A stretch of DNA of 64,000 bases from Clostridium carboxidivorans P7 (GCF_001038625.1 NZ_CP011803.1:5146001-5210000), one strand, 5' to 3'; shown: positions 54,377 through 64,000, counted from the first letter of the stretch. The notes: generated by a model from the sequence alone, not told the origin. A program made the numbers and translations.

Positions 54377-56956
54377 TTATGTTAAGTTATTGGATAGAAA
54401 TTTATCTATTAATTTATAAAGTGTAGTATAGTCAATTGGTTTAGAAATATAATCGTCCATTCCTGCTGATAAAAATTTCTCTCTATCGCCTATCATGGCA
54501 TAGGCTGTCATTGCTATAATTGGAATATGATTTCCTGTATTTATTTCTATATTGCGAATGTTTTTGGTGGTGTTTAATCCATTTAAATTAGGCATTTGTA
54601 TATCCATAAGGATTAAATCAATTTTTTTTACTTGTTTTAATAAGTTTAGAGCTTCAATACCATCAAAGGCAGTAAAATAATTGTAACCCTTCTTACTTAT
54701 TAGAGTAGAAATAAATCTTTGATTTATTTCGTTATCATCTTCTAAAAAACATTTTGATGAATTTTCATCTGGAAAAAATTCTGCGGTAAAGTAAAAACAA
54801 CTTCCTTCATTATGCTTACTTGTTACCCATATATCGCCATTCATCATATTTACAAGGTGCTTGGATATTGAAAGTCCCAATCCAGTACCGCCATATTTTT
54901 TAGTGTACGAATCATCTATTTGACTAAAGGTTTTAAAAAGCTTGTCCATTTTATCTTCAGGAATTCCAATTCCAGTATCGCTAACAGAAAATTGAATTTT
55001 AATTTTATCTTTAGGTCCTTCAACTTTTTTTGCACAGACTATTATATTTCCTCTGTCTGTAAACTTAATAGCATTGCTTAGTAAATTCATTAATATTTGG
55101 TCCAATTTTGAAGGATCACCTATTATATTACCTTCACTAATGTTAGGATCAATGAAATACATAACTTCAATAAATTTTTTATAAGCAAGAACGGAGATAT
55201 TTTTAACCATTTTGGAAATCCTTTCTTCAAGGTTAAAAGGTACTAAGTCAAGTTTAAACTTGCCGGATTCAATTTTTGATATATCCAAAATGTCATTTAT
55301 TATATCTAGTAAGTGGCTGGAGGAGGCTTTTACCATATTCAAATATTCTCTTTGTTCATTTGTCAATTCTGTCATTAAAGTTAAATCTGTCATACCCATT
55401 ATTCCGTTTATTGGAGTTCTTATTTCATGACTCATATTAGCTAAAAATCTACTTTTTTCAATATTAGCTTCTTCAGCTGCAATTTTGGCTTTTTTTAGTT
55501 CATCTTCGCTTTCCATTCTCTTAGTTATATCTCTTCCAATAGAATAAATAAGGCTATATTCTTTTATTACGAATGAATTCCATTCAATCCACTTATAAGT
55601 TCCGTTTTTGCAAATATATCTATTTTTGAATATGTGTCTACCACATTTTAACATATATGAAAAATCGTTTACACAACCTTGAATATCATCAAGATGAACA
55701 AAATCTTTAAAGTTTTTATATAGAACATCCTTCTCGCTCCATTCCAAAATTTTATTCATACCAGCACTTACTTGTAAAAACTTGCCATCATAATCAAATA
55801 TAGAGAATATATCGTCAGATAAATTGGTGAAATTTTGAACTTTTTTTTCCACAGTTTTAAGTTTAGTAATGTCTTGTACTTGTAATAAAATTGCAGTTAA
55901 ATCTTTTTTTTCATTTAGTATAGGAGTAGTTACAATATCAAAATAATAAATCCTATTTTTGTTTGTTTCAAAGTCAGCACGTTGATTTAATTTGTATTTG
56001 CAAGTAATACGGGAAGTTTTTTTGTTCCTAATCCTATTCTTTACACTTTCATAAATATGAGGAGTATTAAAGAAATTGGAATATTTGAATTCCTTTATGT
56101 CATCTAAGTTAAACATCTTGCAGAAGGATTCATTTGAAGATATAACTTCTCCATCAGCATCAAAAAGCTCTATTCCTATAGGAGATTGTTCATATATACT
56201 TCTGAATTTTTTTTCGCTGTTATATAGTTCCTTATGAAGCTTTTTATTTTCAGTTATATCTCGAGCAATAACAGATTCACATACAGTATCTCCACTATAG
56301 TTTTTAACAGGTGATATGCTTATGGATAAATATATAACTTCATTATTTCTGTTTATCATTTCTATTTCATAGTCTTTAATTCCATTTTTACTTATTGTAC
56401 TACATAAAACTTTATTATTTTCATTATTATCTAATATGGAAAATTTTTTACCTAAAAGTTCTTGTTCACTATATCCAAAAATTCTCTCAGCCGCCTTATT
56501 CCAGCTTATTATTTTACCATCTAAAGTTTTTCCTATTATAGCATCTTCAGATGCATCAGCTATGGAGGCTAATTGCAAAGCTTTTTTTGTGTATTCATCT
56601 TTTTGAAGACGGTAGTTTATAATTAAGAATATAGAATCATTATGTTTTATAAATTGCCCATTAAATTTCCAGGTAATATTATTGAGTTTTACTTCTTTAA
56701 CAAAAATCTTATTTTGTTTAATGCCTGTTTTAAACTTAATAAAATCTTCTTCAATAAACCATAAAAGATTACTAAATTTAGAATTAAAAGCGTTTATATT
56801 TTCATCCATGTAAATGGTATGCAGCATTTCAACAGCAGGAGAATTATATTCTTTTATAGTATCATTGCTGTGTATTAAAAAAAAGGGTACAGAAATATAA
56901 GATAAAAATTTAAAGTGTTGTCTAAAATCTTCTTCGTTTTCAAATATATGTCTCAT
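54377..56956 (-). CDS. Hybrid sensor histidine kinase with multiple PAS domains
   Basis: 859 residues, no membrane helix, so probably cytoplasmic. Order: N-terminal PAS-like (10-125), PAS near 130-250 (DASEDAIIGKTLDGKIISWN), PAS near 255-375 (YEQSPIGIELFDADGEV), PAS near 380-490 (SDDIFSIFDYDGKFLQV, with PAC segment YICKNGTYKWIEW), HisKA with phospho-acceptor in ANMSHEIRTPING near 509, HATPase_c (LLSNAIKFT, DTGIGIP, GTGLGLSIS) and a receiver domain 735-859 with Asp in LILMDIQMPN near 780. No output partner is adjacent. Ligands of the PAS domains are unknown. Confidence 0.93.
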   Translation of the reverse strand: MRHIFENEEDFRQHFKFLSYISVPFFLIHSNDTIKEYNSPAVEMLHTIYMDENINAFNSKFSNLLWFIEEDFIKFKTGIKQNKIFVKEVKLNNITWKFNGQFIKHNDSIFLIINYRLQKDEYTKKALQLASIADASEDAIIGKTLDGKIISWNKAAERIFGYSEQELLGKKFSILDNNENNKVLCSTISKNGIKDYEIEMINRNNEVIYLSISISPVKNYSGDTVCESVIARDITENKKLHKELYNSEKKFRSIYEQSPIGIELFDADGEVISSNESFCKMFNLDDIKEFKYSNFFNTPHIYESVKNRIRNKKTSRITCKYKLNQRADFETNKNRIYYFDIVTTPILNEKKDLTAILLQVQDITKLKTVEKKVQNFTNLSDDIFSIFDYDGKFLQVSAGMNKILEWSEKDVLYKNFKDFVHLDDIQGCVNDFSYMLKCGRHIFKNRYICKNGTYKWIEWNSFVIKEYSLIYSIGRDITKRMESEDELKKAKIAAEEANIEKSRFLANMSHEIRTPINGIMGMTDLTLMTELTNEQREYLNMVKASSSHLLDIINDILDISKIESGKFKLDLVPFNLEERISKMVKNISVLAYKKFIEVMYFIDPNISEGNIIGDPSKLDQILMNLLSNAIKFTDRGNIIVCAKKVEGPKDKIKIQFSVSDTGIGIPEDKMDKLFKTFSQIDDSYTKKYGGTGLGLSISKHLVNMMNGDIWVTSKHNEGSCFYFTAEFFPDENSSKCFLEDDNEINQRFISTLISKKGYNYFTAFDGIEALNLLKQVKKIDLILMDIQMPNLNGLNTTKNIRNIEINTGNHIPIIAMTAYAMIGDREKFLSAGMDDYISKPIDYTTLYKLIDKFLSNNLT

Positions 56957-57133
56957 AATAGATAAAAATAGATGTTAAATCTACTTTAATATTCACCTCT
57001 TTCTTAAAATTAAAAATGTCTTGAAAATTATGGTGTTTTCTTTAAAGTATATTACACTTGCATATATGTATCAACATGAAGAATTAAGGTAATTTTAAAT
57101 TGTATTTTATTTTTATAAACATTTGGTTACCAA

Positions 57134-57162
57134 TTTACAAAAAATTCACATTGTTATATAAT
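57134..57162 (+). promoter_or_regulatory. Promoter of the double nucleotidase gene with PhoP-like half-sites
   Basis: TTTACA (57134-57139), 17-bp spacer, TATAAT (57157-57162). The -35 plus TTCACA at 57145-57150 form two direct hexamers 11 bp apart that fit TT(A/C/T)ACA, the PhoP box of Firmicutes. Confidence 0.55.
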
Positions 57163-57213
57163 TTTTATATATGAATATATTTCCAATAGGTTTTAAATTT
57201 TAAGGGAAGGTAG

Positions 57214-60200
57214 ATGATAATTTTGTTAAGAGCTTTTAAAAACAAGAAGTTGACATCTTTGGTAATGACAGTACTAATGGTAGTATCACTTTTAACACCA
57301 ACTGCTTTTACAAATGTTAAAGCAAGTGAATCTGGTAAATTATTTGATTTAATTGAAATTACAGATTTTCATGGTGCATTAGAGGATGCAAGCACACCTC
57401 CATTACCTGCAGGAGCAGTACTTGCTAAAAATATTGACAATATTAAAAATGCAAATCCAAATAGAACACTGGTTCTTGGAGGAGGAGACTTATATCAAGG
57501 TTCACCAATGTCAAATGTTTTATTTGGAGTTCCTGTACAAAAATTAATGAGCAGTATTGGAATGGAAGTAACAGCTCTTGGAAATCATGAATTTGATTGG
57601 GGACTAGACAAAATTATAAACACTACAATGAAGGATTCCAAATATTCAATTGTATGTTCAAATCTTTATAATAAAAATACTGGAGAAAGAGTTTTTGAGC
57701 CATATAAAATTATAAATAAAGATGGAGTAAAAATTGCAGTTATAGGTGCAATAACTACAGAAACACCAGGAATAGTTCTTCCAAATAATGTAGCAAATTA
57801 TAAGTTTACAGATCCTTTAAATGAGATAAATAGTTTAGCTAAGGACATTAAAGATAATAAAAAAGCAGATGTAATTTTAGCACTTATGCATGAAGGAAGT
57901 AGTCAAGACTGTAAAACAGGTAAAGTTTTTGACATAGCAGACAAGCTTTCCAATGTAGATGCAGTGTTAGGAGGACATTCACATACTGCTGTACAAGCTA
58001 TAAGTAAAACAGGCATACCAGTTGTTATAGGTAAAGCACAAGCAAAAGGTTTTATAGATTTGAAAATGTCTGTAGAATCTTCAGGAAAAGTATCATTTGT
58101 AAATCCAACTACAAGTTATATAGCATTAGACAATAATAAAGATAATGGATACAAAGCAAAAAATCCAATCACTGATACTAATGCAATATCCATAGTAGCT
58201 GATGCTAAAAAGCAAGTTGGCTCAACCTTTAATGAAGTTATAGGCAAGACAGATAAAGATTTAACTAGAAAACAAGATACAGCTCCTTTTGGAGAATCTT
58301 ATTTGGGAAATTGGACAGCTGATATTATAAAAAATAAAGGAAATGCAGATGTTGGATTACAAAATAATGGAGGTATAAGAGTTGATATACCAAAAGGTGA
58401 TATAACAGTTGGAACAATATTTTACTTAATGCCTTTTGATAACGTAGTAACTACAGTAAAGATGAATAAAGCTCAGTTAACAAAGGCATTTGAAGAAGCC
58501 TTTGCAGATAATGGAGTTGGAGTTCAAATGTCTGGACTTAAGGTTACTTATGATTCAACAAAACCATCTGGAAATAGAGTAATAGATATAAAAAAGGCAG
58601 ATGGAACAGCTATTTCTGATAAAGAAACCTTGAAGGTTGCTACTAATGATTTTATGGCAACAGGAGGAGACGGCTTTGTTGTATTTAATGAGCCATCAGT
58701 TAAAGAAACTTATAATGATACTCATATACTTGTAAGAGATTCATTAATTGAAAATATAAAAGCAAATAAGGGCATAATAGCTTCAATGGATAAGAGAATA
58801 GCTACTAATGGAGCTTCACAAATATCCATAGTAGGAACTTCAGACATTCACGGAAGTATATATCCTATAGATTACAGCACAGGAAAAGCTGCAAATTTAG
58901 GACTAGCTAAAGTTTCAACTTATGTAAATAGCTTAAGAAATGCAAATCCAAATGTAATGCTTGTGGATTCTGGTGATACTATTCAAGGAACACCATTATC
59001 TTATTATTATGATAAAGTAGATACAAAGTCAGAATATCCAATGATGAAGGTTATGGGAGCTATGAAATATGATTCATGGACACTTGGTAACCATGAATTC
59101 AATTATGGATTAGAAGTTTTAAACAGGGTAATTAAAGATGCTCAAAAAGAAAATATAAATGTATTATCAGCAAATACTTATAAAACTGATGATAACTCAA
59201 ACTTTGTAAAACCTTATATTACAAAAACTCTTAATGTAAATGGAAAAAATCTTAAAGTTGGTATATTAGGATTAACAACTAAGTGTATTCCTAATTGGGA
59301 AAATGCATCTAACTACAATGGATTAAAATTTAATGATCCAGTGGATGAAGCTAAAAAGTGGGTTCCAATATTAAGAAATGATGAGAAGGCAGATTTAGTA
59401 ATAGTTACTATCCATAGTGGAGAAGAAACAGCTACAGATACAATACCTGAAAATCAAGTAAAAGCTTTGGCAACAAGTGTAAATGGTATAGATGCTATAA
59501 TATGTGGACATGCTCATAAAAATATATCTAGCGATGTTACATTGAAGAATCCTTCTGGAAAAGTTGTTCCTGTTACTGAACCAGCAAAATCAGGACAATA
59601 TGTTTCACAATTAGATATAAATATAAATGTAAATGGAACTATAGGGACAATCAATGCTAAAACAGTACCTATGGATGATAAAATTGCAGCAGATGAAGCT
59701 ATAACTAAATTGGCACAGCCTTACGAGGATACAACTTTAAAGTATATGGCAACAGTAATTGGACAATCAGCAGGAGAGTTTCCAGGCAAGGGACAAACAA
59801 TGGAACCAACAGCTATTATGGACTTAATAAACAAGGTACAACGAAAGGGAGCAGGAACTCAATTGTCTATTGCAGCACCTTTAAGTGAAAGTGCATATAT
59901 ACCAAAAGGAGATATAACAATTCAAAATATAATGGGAGTATATGTATTTGAAAATTTCCTATATGGAATAAAAATGAATGGAGCACAGCTTAAAAAGTGG
60001 ATGGAGTTTTCTGCAAGATACTATGGGCAGGTAAACAATCCTAATGATGTTTTAAGTAAGGATAAAACTTTAAATGTTCCAGACTATAATCTTGATCAAT
60101 TATATGGAGCAACTTATGATGTTGATTTAACACAACCGGCATGTACAGTGGATTCTAAAACAGGAGAAGTTAAATCAGTAAGCAGAATTAAGAACTTAAA

Positions 60201-61371
60201 GTTTAACGGAGTACCAGTAAAGGATACAGATGAGTTTACAGTAGCTATAAATAACTATAGGTTTAACGGTGGCGGAGGATTTATGGCTGCAGCTGGCTTA
60301 AAACCTGGAGATACATCTATAGTAATGTATGATTCAGCTAAGGCCTTAGGAGATGATGGTCAAGTTAGAAATATGATGACTAAATACATTCAAGAAAATA
60401 AAACTATTACACCAACTGTAGATAAGAATTGGAAATTAAGTACTACTCCAATATATCCATTTACAGTACAAACAATAAAGGGTGCTGATAGATATGAAAC
60501 TGCAGCTAATATTTCTAAAAATGGATGGGATAAAGGTTCTGACTATGCAATAATTGCTAATGGTGAAGTTTTTGCAGATGCTCTTTGCGCAGCACCAATG
60601 GCTAAAAAATTTAATGCACCAATATTATTAACACAACAGAATAAACTTCCTGAGTCTTCAAAAGCTGAATTAGAAAGATTAAATGTGAAACATGTAATAA
60701 TTGTTGGTGGTGAAGGTTCTGTATCTAAAGAAATAGAAGGCAATATACAAAATAATTTAAAGGTTAAACCAGAAGTTAAGAGAATATATGGAAAAGATAG
60801 ATTTGAAACTTCTGTAAATATTGCAAAAGAAGTAGGAATTAAGGATAAAGCTATTTTTGTTAATGGATATAATTATCCTGATGCTTTGTCAGTATCATCA
60901 GTGGCTGCATCAAAAGGAATGCCAATACTTTTAACAGAAGGTAATAGACTTCCAGATAGTGTAGCTGCATATATTAATGAAAATAAGGCAAAGAATTTTT
61001 ATATAATTGGATTAGATGGTGCAATTAGCAAATCAGTAGAGGTTTCTTTAGACAAAGTTTTATCCCAAAATGCAGTAAGACTTGGAGGCAGTAATAGATT
61101 TGAAACAAATGTGGCAGTAATGAAAGAGTTCCAAAATGATTTAAAATTGGATAAAATGCTTGTAGCATTAGGAGATGGTGCAACTGGTACTGAGTTTGCA
61201 GATGGATTAACAGGTTCTGCATTAGCAGCACAAAGTTCTTCTCCAATAATGTTAGTATATAATAATGTTCCAAAGGCAACTACAGATTATATTAACAGTA
61301 ATACTAATCCTAATAGTATTGTAATACTACTTGGAGGACAAACTAAATTACCAGCAGGTATAGGAAACTAA
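57214..61371 (+). CDS. Secreted tandem 5'-nucleotidase/cyclic phosphodiesterase with CWB2 cell-wall anchors
   Basis: 1385 residues. Signal peptide 1-38 (SLLTPTAFTNVKAS). First metallophosphatase 45-330 (EITDFHGALED, GGGDLYQGSP, GNHEFDWG, GGHSHTA) and 5'-nucleotidase C domain 340-530 (NWTADIIKNKGNADVGLQNN). A second complete pair follows: 545-840 (VGTSDIHGSIYP, DSGDTIQGTP, GNHEFNYG, CGHAHKN) and 850-1070. Residues 1090-1385 are three CWB2 repeats (GADRYETAANIS, GKDRFETSVNIA, GGSNRFETNVAV) that bind wall polymer. The domain pairing is like YfkN of Bacillus. It should release phosphate from extracellular nucleotides. AAGGGAAGG precedes the ATG. Confidence 0.93.
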   Translation: MIILLRAFKNKKLTSLVMTVLMVVSLLTPTAFTNVKASESGKLFDLIEITDFHGALEDASTPPLPAGAVLAKNIDNIKNANPNRTLVLGGGDLYQGSPMSNVLFGVPVQKLMSSIGMEVTALGNHEFDWGLDKIINTTMKDSKYSIVCSNLYNKNTGERVFEPYKIINKDGVKIAVIGAITTETPGIVLPNNVANYKFTDPLNEINSLAKDIKDNKKADVILALMHEGSSQDCKTGKVFDIADKLSNVDAVLGGHSHTAVQAISKTGIPVVIGKAQAKGFIDLKMSVESSGKVSFVNPTTSYIALDNNKDNGYKAKNPITDTNAISIVADAKKQVGSTFNEVIGKTDKDLTRKQDTAPFGESYLGNWTADIIKNKGNADVGLQNNGGIRVDIPKGDITVGTIFYLMPFDNVVTTVKMNKAQLTKAFEEAFADNGVGVQMSGLKVTYDSTKPSGNRVIDIKKADGTAISDKETLKVATNDFMATGGDGFVVFNEPSVKETYNDTHILVRDSLIENIKANKGIIASMDKRIATNGASQISIVGTSDIHGSIYPIDYSTGKAANLGLAKVSTYVNSLRNANPNVMLVDSGDTIQGTPLSYYYDKVDTKSEYPMMKVMGAMKYDSWTLGNHEFNYGLEVLNRVIKDAQKENINVLSANTYKTDDNSNFVKPYITKTLNVNGKNLKVGILGLTTKCIPNWENASNYNGLKFNDPVDEAKKWVPILRNDEKADLVIVTIHSGEETATDTIPENQVKALATSVNGIDAIICGHAHKNISSDVTLKNPSGKVVPVTEPAKSGQYVSQLDININVNGTIGTINAKTVPMDDKIAADEAITKLAQPYEDTTLKYMATVIGQSAGEFPGKGQTMEPTAIMDLINKVQRKGAGTQLSIAAPLSESAYIPKGDITIQNIMGVYVFENFLYGIKMNGAQLKKWMEFSARYYGQVNNPNDVLSKDKTLNVPDYNLDQLYGATYDVDLTQPACTVDSKTGEVKSVSRIKNLKFNGVPVKDTDEFTVAINNYRFNGGGGFMAAAGLKPGDTSIVMYDSAKALGDDGQVRNMMTKYIQENKTITPTVDKNWKLSTTPIYPFTVQTIKGADRYETAANISKNGWDKGSDYAIIANGEVFADALCAAPMAKKFNAPILLTQQNKLPESSKAELERLNVKHVIIVGGEGSVSKEIEGNIQNNLKVKPEVKRIYGKDRFETSVNIAKEVGIKDKAIFVNGYNYPDALSVSSVAASKGMPILLTEGNRLPDSVAAYINENKAKNFYIIGLDGAISKSVEVSLDKVLSQNAVRLGGSNRFETNVAVMKEFQNDLKLDKMLVALGDGATGTEFADGLTGSALAAQSSSPIMLVYNNVPKATTDYINSNTNPNSIVILLGGQTKLPAGIGN

Positions 61372-61376
61372 ATAAA

Positions 61377-61417
61377 AATAATAAGACACAACTTTTCAAA
61401 AGTTGTGTCTTATTATT
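61377..61417. terminator. Bidirectional terminator with GACACAACTTTT core
   Basis: AATAATAAGACACAACTTTT (61377-61396) and AAAAGTTGTGTCTTATTATT (61398-61417), perfect 20-bp arms around one base. It lies between convergent genes and shares GACACAACTTTT with the repeats at 48631-48653 and 54313-54364. Confidence 0.85.
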
Positions 61418-61421
61418 TATT

Positions 61422-61982
61422 TTAAATAGCATCAAGCTTTCTTTCTAATTCATTAATAAGTTTTAAATATTTATCTTGTATATTGTTTAAAGCAGCATTT
61501 TTTTCAACTTCTTCAGATTTTTCATTTAGCATTTTTACATTTTCTTCTGATAATGAACGTTCTGCAAATTTATATAAGGCTGTATCTTCACGATCTATAT
61601 GTCGGGTTAGCAAATCTGTATAAGAAATTGAATTTGCAATTATATCTAATTTTGCATCCTCTTTACCAGCTTCTAATCGCTTTAATGCATTTTCTAAATT
61701 TGTCATGTATAATCTACCTAAGTCATGTTCTACTAGCATTCCCATTATAGGACCATTTTTAATTTTTTCTCCAAACTGATTACTTAAAATATCAAATAAT
61801 ATATTTTCTTCTTTACTATGGTGATGCTTATCTGCATAATTTCTAACAAAATCTATTATTTTATAGAAATCATTGTAATCTAAAGCTTCATTTTTTAATA
61901 CCTTGTAACAATACTTCCTCACTATTTTAAGCATTCTTTTAATATTTGCATGTTCTGAAACCATTATTTCTAAAGCATTCAT
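61422..61982 (-). CDS. Hemerythrin HHE-domain protein
   Basis: 186 residues. Predicted four-helix bundle with metal-ligand His/Glu in SEHANIKRML near 10-14, DKHHHSKEENILFD near 53-62, MLVEHDLGRLYM near 83 and LLTRHIDREDTALYKFAE near 120-128. Such di-iron proteins bind or sense oxygen or handle iron and NO in anaerobes. A C-terminal coiled coil (160-186) is extra. Second gene of a two-gene minus-strand operon; AAAAGGAAG precedes the ATG. Confidence 0.9.
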   Translation of the reverse strand: MNALEIMVSEHANIKRMLKIVRKYCYKVLKNEALDYNDFYKIIDFVRNYADKHHHSKEENILFDILSNQFGEKIKNGPIMGMLVEHDLGRLYMTNLENALKRLEAGKEDAKLDIIANSISYTDLLTRHIDREDTALYKFAERSLSEENVKMLNEKSEEVEKNAALNNIQDKYLKLINELERKLDAI

Positions 61983-61996
61983 TTAATCACTTCCTT

Positions 61997-62644
61997 TTAA
62001 GAACTTCTTCTGATTTCTTGGATTCTCTTGTTATCTATTATACTTACATTGTATGAAAAATTAAAATTTAAAGCCTTTATAAAGGATGTAATCCATGCAT
62101 CACGAAGAATATAAAAGTTATTTACATCTCCATGAACACTATCCCAGTATTTACTGTGTAGACAAAGATTTGTTCTCCATATATAAACAGTAGAATCGCT
62201 TTCTAATTCTTCTGTAACTCTATCGCAAGGCATGCCTTCAAGAATAAAGTCATTTATGATATTATAAATTTCTTGAGGTGAATTAGGAATTGATTTTTCA
62301 CTATATTCTATTCCTAATTTATTACCTTGTTTTTCAAATATGGATATTAAATCATTCTTATATTCTTTAGAAGAATTTAATATTTTAGTAACCCATGCTG
62401 CCTGCCTTCCTTCTGCTTTTGAAATCTTATCCTGAAGCCATCCATGTATGTTTGAGGTATCTATCATATCTTCTAGAGGTTTATCTTCAACAGGATGACC
62501 AAAATCTTTATATATTTCTTGTTTCCAATTGTCTACAGGTAAACCTTTGTGTTCAGCCCAGCTTACTATGTCACTTTCTAAACCTTCAAACCATTTAATT
62601 TTATCAAATAACCAATAGTGAATTTTTCCTAAAAATAAACTCAT
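61997..62644 (-). CDS. Uncharacterised protein co-transcribed with a hemerythrin
   Basis: 215 residues, soluble, rich in Trp (about nine) and charged residues. Not recognised. Visible features: an N-terminal GKIHYWLFDKIKWFEGLE, a central helical part, and the segment TNLCLHSKYWDSVHGDVNNFY with Cys and two His that could bind metal. It precedes the hemerythrin gene by 14 bp, so a link to iron or oxygen handling is the best guess. AGGAGGTTAAT precedes the ATG. Confidence 0.7.
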   Translation of the reverse strand: MSLFLGKIHYWLFDKIKWFEGLESDIVSWAEHKGLPVDNWKQEIYKDFGHPVEDKPLEDMIDTSNIHGWLQDKISKAEGRQAAWVTKILNSSKEYKNDLISIFEKQGNKLGIEYSEKSIPNSPQEIYNIINDFILEGMPCDRVTEELESDSTVYIWRTNLCLHSKYWDSVHGDVNNFYILRDAWITSFIKALNFNFSYNVSIIDNKRIQEIRRSS

Positions 62645-62952
62645 AATTAACCTCCTGAATTATTATTTTAACTTTAATTTGATGTTTTTATTATATGTAA
62701 ATATGTATTATAAATCAGTAACAAATGTTACTAAAGTTATAATACAATGAAATGTATGTATGAAATTGTCAATAATAATAGTTATATGATTTGCTGTAAA
62801 ATAAATAGGTATATATGAAGTATAATAAAGTTAAATTCACACAAAAATAAAGGAAATTTAGTTATACAAATAGAATATAAAGACGTAATATCCTTATATT
62901 ATTAAAAAACAATAAAAATATATTGGCTTCCATAAAAGGAGGAAAATTTTTA
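62645..62952. other. Intergenic region without a gene
   Basis: 308 AT-rich bases between divergent genes. TATAAT at 62821-62826 on the plus strand is the only promoter-like element noted; its -35 is poor. No hairpin or operator-like repeat stands out. Confidence 0.5.
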
Positions 62953-64000
62953 GTGGTAATTGGAGAAAAATTTTATGAGAAGAGAAAAAATAATTATTTA
63001 AATTTAGTCAAAAGACAAAATAGAGCTATAAGTATTATGAGCACTGCAAGGCTTATTATTTTTTTCATTGGAATTATATTAACAGGATTTTTATATACAA
63101 AAAAATATATTTATCTAAGTATAAGTTCATTTTTATGCTTTTTAATACTATTTATTTTTATAGTTATTATCCATGGGAAAATTAAAAGAAATAGAAATTA
63201 TTCTTTGGTGATTAGCAAAATAAATAGTAATTGTATAAACCGCTTTAATGGTAAATGGAAGGATTTCGTTGATGATGGCGAGGAATTTGTAGATATAGAT
63301 CATAATTATTCTTTCGATTTGGACATTTTTGGTAGAGGTTCTCTTTTTCAATGGATTAATACTGCTAATACTTATTTAGGCAGAAGAAAGTTAAAAAGTT
63401 CACTTTCTACATGTTTAAAAAGTGCAGAAGAAATTGAAAAAAGACAAGAGGCCATAGAGGAACTATCAAAAAAGCTTAAATGGAGGCAAAGATTTGAAGC
63501 TGAAGGAAAAGTTATAAATGAAAAAATAGGTGATCCAGCACCTATAATTAAAGTAGCAGGGGATAGAAATTCTGTTTATACCAATAAATGTTTAATTTTA
63601 ATATTTAAGATATTACCTGCGATTACAGTTAGCATGCTTATATTACATTTTGCCACTAATAGAGTATCTAAATCTATACCATTATTATTAATAGTTATTC
63701 AGATTTTTTTACTTATCCCAAAGGCAGGTCAACGTTTTAAGAGTTTGGGAGTAGTTTATGAATTTAAAAATAGTATAAAGATTTATGATAAAATGATAAA
63801 ATTAATAGAGAAGGAAAAATTTCATTCTGCATATTTAATGAAACTAAAAAGTAATCTTATAAATGATAAATATAAAGCTTCTGAACAAATAAAGAAACTA
63901 GTAAAGTTATGTGATGTAATTTCTGATCGTAGAAATTCTATGTATATAATTATAAATATATTATTATTATTGGACTATCAATATATGTTTGCATTAGAAA
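62953..64000 (+). CDS. Membrane MutS-like protein, N-terminal part (cut by window end)
   Basis: GTG start at 62953, AAAAGGAGG 9 bp upstream; the frame is open to base 64000 (349 codons). Two adjacent membrane helices at about 31-50 and 56-76, then DLDIFGRGSLFQWINTANTY near 118-137 followed by LGRRKL and EIEKRQEAIEELSKK, the connector/lever pattern of the MutS-related family with a membrane N-terminus; two more helices lie near 218-255. The ATPase domain would be beyond the window. Not expected to be classical mismatch-repair MutS. Confidence 0.8.
   Translation, partial: MVIGEKFYEKRKNNYLNLVKRQNRAISIMSTARLIIFFIGIILTGFLYTKKYIYLSISSFLCFLILFIFIVIIHGKIKRNRNYSLVISKINSNCINRFNGKWKDFVDDGEEFVDIDHNYSFDLDIFGRGSLFQWINTANTYLGRRKLKSSLSTCLKSAEEIEKRQEAIEELSKKLKWRQRFEAEGKVINEKIGDPAPIIKVAGDRNSVYTNKCLILIFKILPAITVSMLILHFATNRVSKSIPLLLIVIQIFLLIPKAGQRFKSLGVVYEFKNSIKIYDKMIKLIEKEKFHSAYLMKLKSNLINDKYKASEQIKKLVKLCDVISDRRNSMYIIINILLLLDYQYMFALE

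Overview
The window is AT-rich, uses TTG and GTG starts and strong AGGAGG-type ribosome binding sites, and encodes spore proteins (GerQ/CwlJ), several chemotaxis receptors, an AddB nuclease subunit, CWB2 wall-anchored enzymes and a Clostridium-type arabinose locus. Together these point to a motile, spore-forming Clostridium sensu stricto; the species cannot be named from the sequence alone. It is ordinary chromosome: I see no prophage, transposase, CRISPR array, rRNA or tRNA.

Layout. 1-3007: end of a glycosyltransferase and a fused sugar-nucleotidyltransferase/phosphomutase-like protein. 3075-8044 (minus): secreted protein, ABC-2 transporter, sensor kinase and OmpR-family regulator, preceded by three 11-bp-phased operator-like repeats. 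8412-12774: heterodimeric multidrug ABC exporter and a peptidoglycan/polysaccharide deacetylase. 12950-16396: addB without an adjacent addA. 16693-21211: complete branched-chain amino-acid-type ABC transporter. 21320: surE.

22225-33156 is an L-arabinose island: frameshifted araR, FGGY ribulokinase, AraE transporter, AraD, AraA, phosphoketolase and a mutarotase. AraE imports arabinose, AraA/kinase/AraD convert it to xylulose 5-phosphate, and the phosphoketolase splits that into acetyl phosphate and glyceraldehyde 3-phosphate. Nine palindromic boxes with core TRTACGTAYA, two lying inside sigma-A promoters, mark the regulon. The araR reading frame is broken 56 codons before its natural end.

33270-36912 holds a class V aminotransferase/cysteine desulfurase, moaA and an EAL-HDOD protein, with a near-perfect CodY-like site between the first two. 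37208-48374 is a signalling and envelope region: two methyl-accepting chemotaxis proteins flank a two-component system, a MacAB-like efflux system and two proteins that share an L..LV...IT..Q.D.I repeat. Phased 11-bp repeats (core TGTnACA) occur upstream of these genes and look like one regulon of the local response regulator.

48403-64000: a dispersed GAGGACA/GACACAACTTTT repeat family, a zinc/manganese-binding lipoprotein with a Fur-family-like operator, a singlet glycine riboswitch controlling a solitary gcvT, the gerQ-cwlJ spore cortex lytic pair, a minimal kinase-like protein, an MCP gene frameshifted in an A7 tract, a four-PAS hybrid kinase, a 1385-residue double 5'-nucleotidase with CWB2 anchors, a hemerythrin operon and the start of a membrane MutS-like gene cut by the window end.
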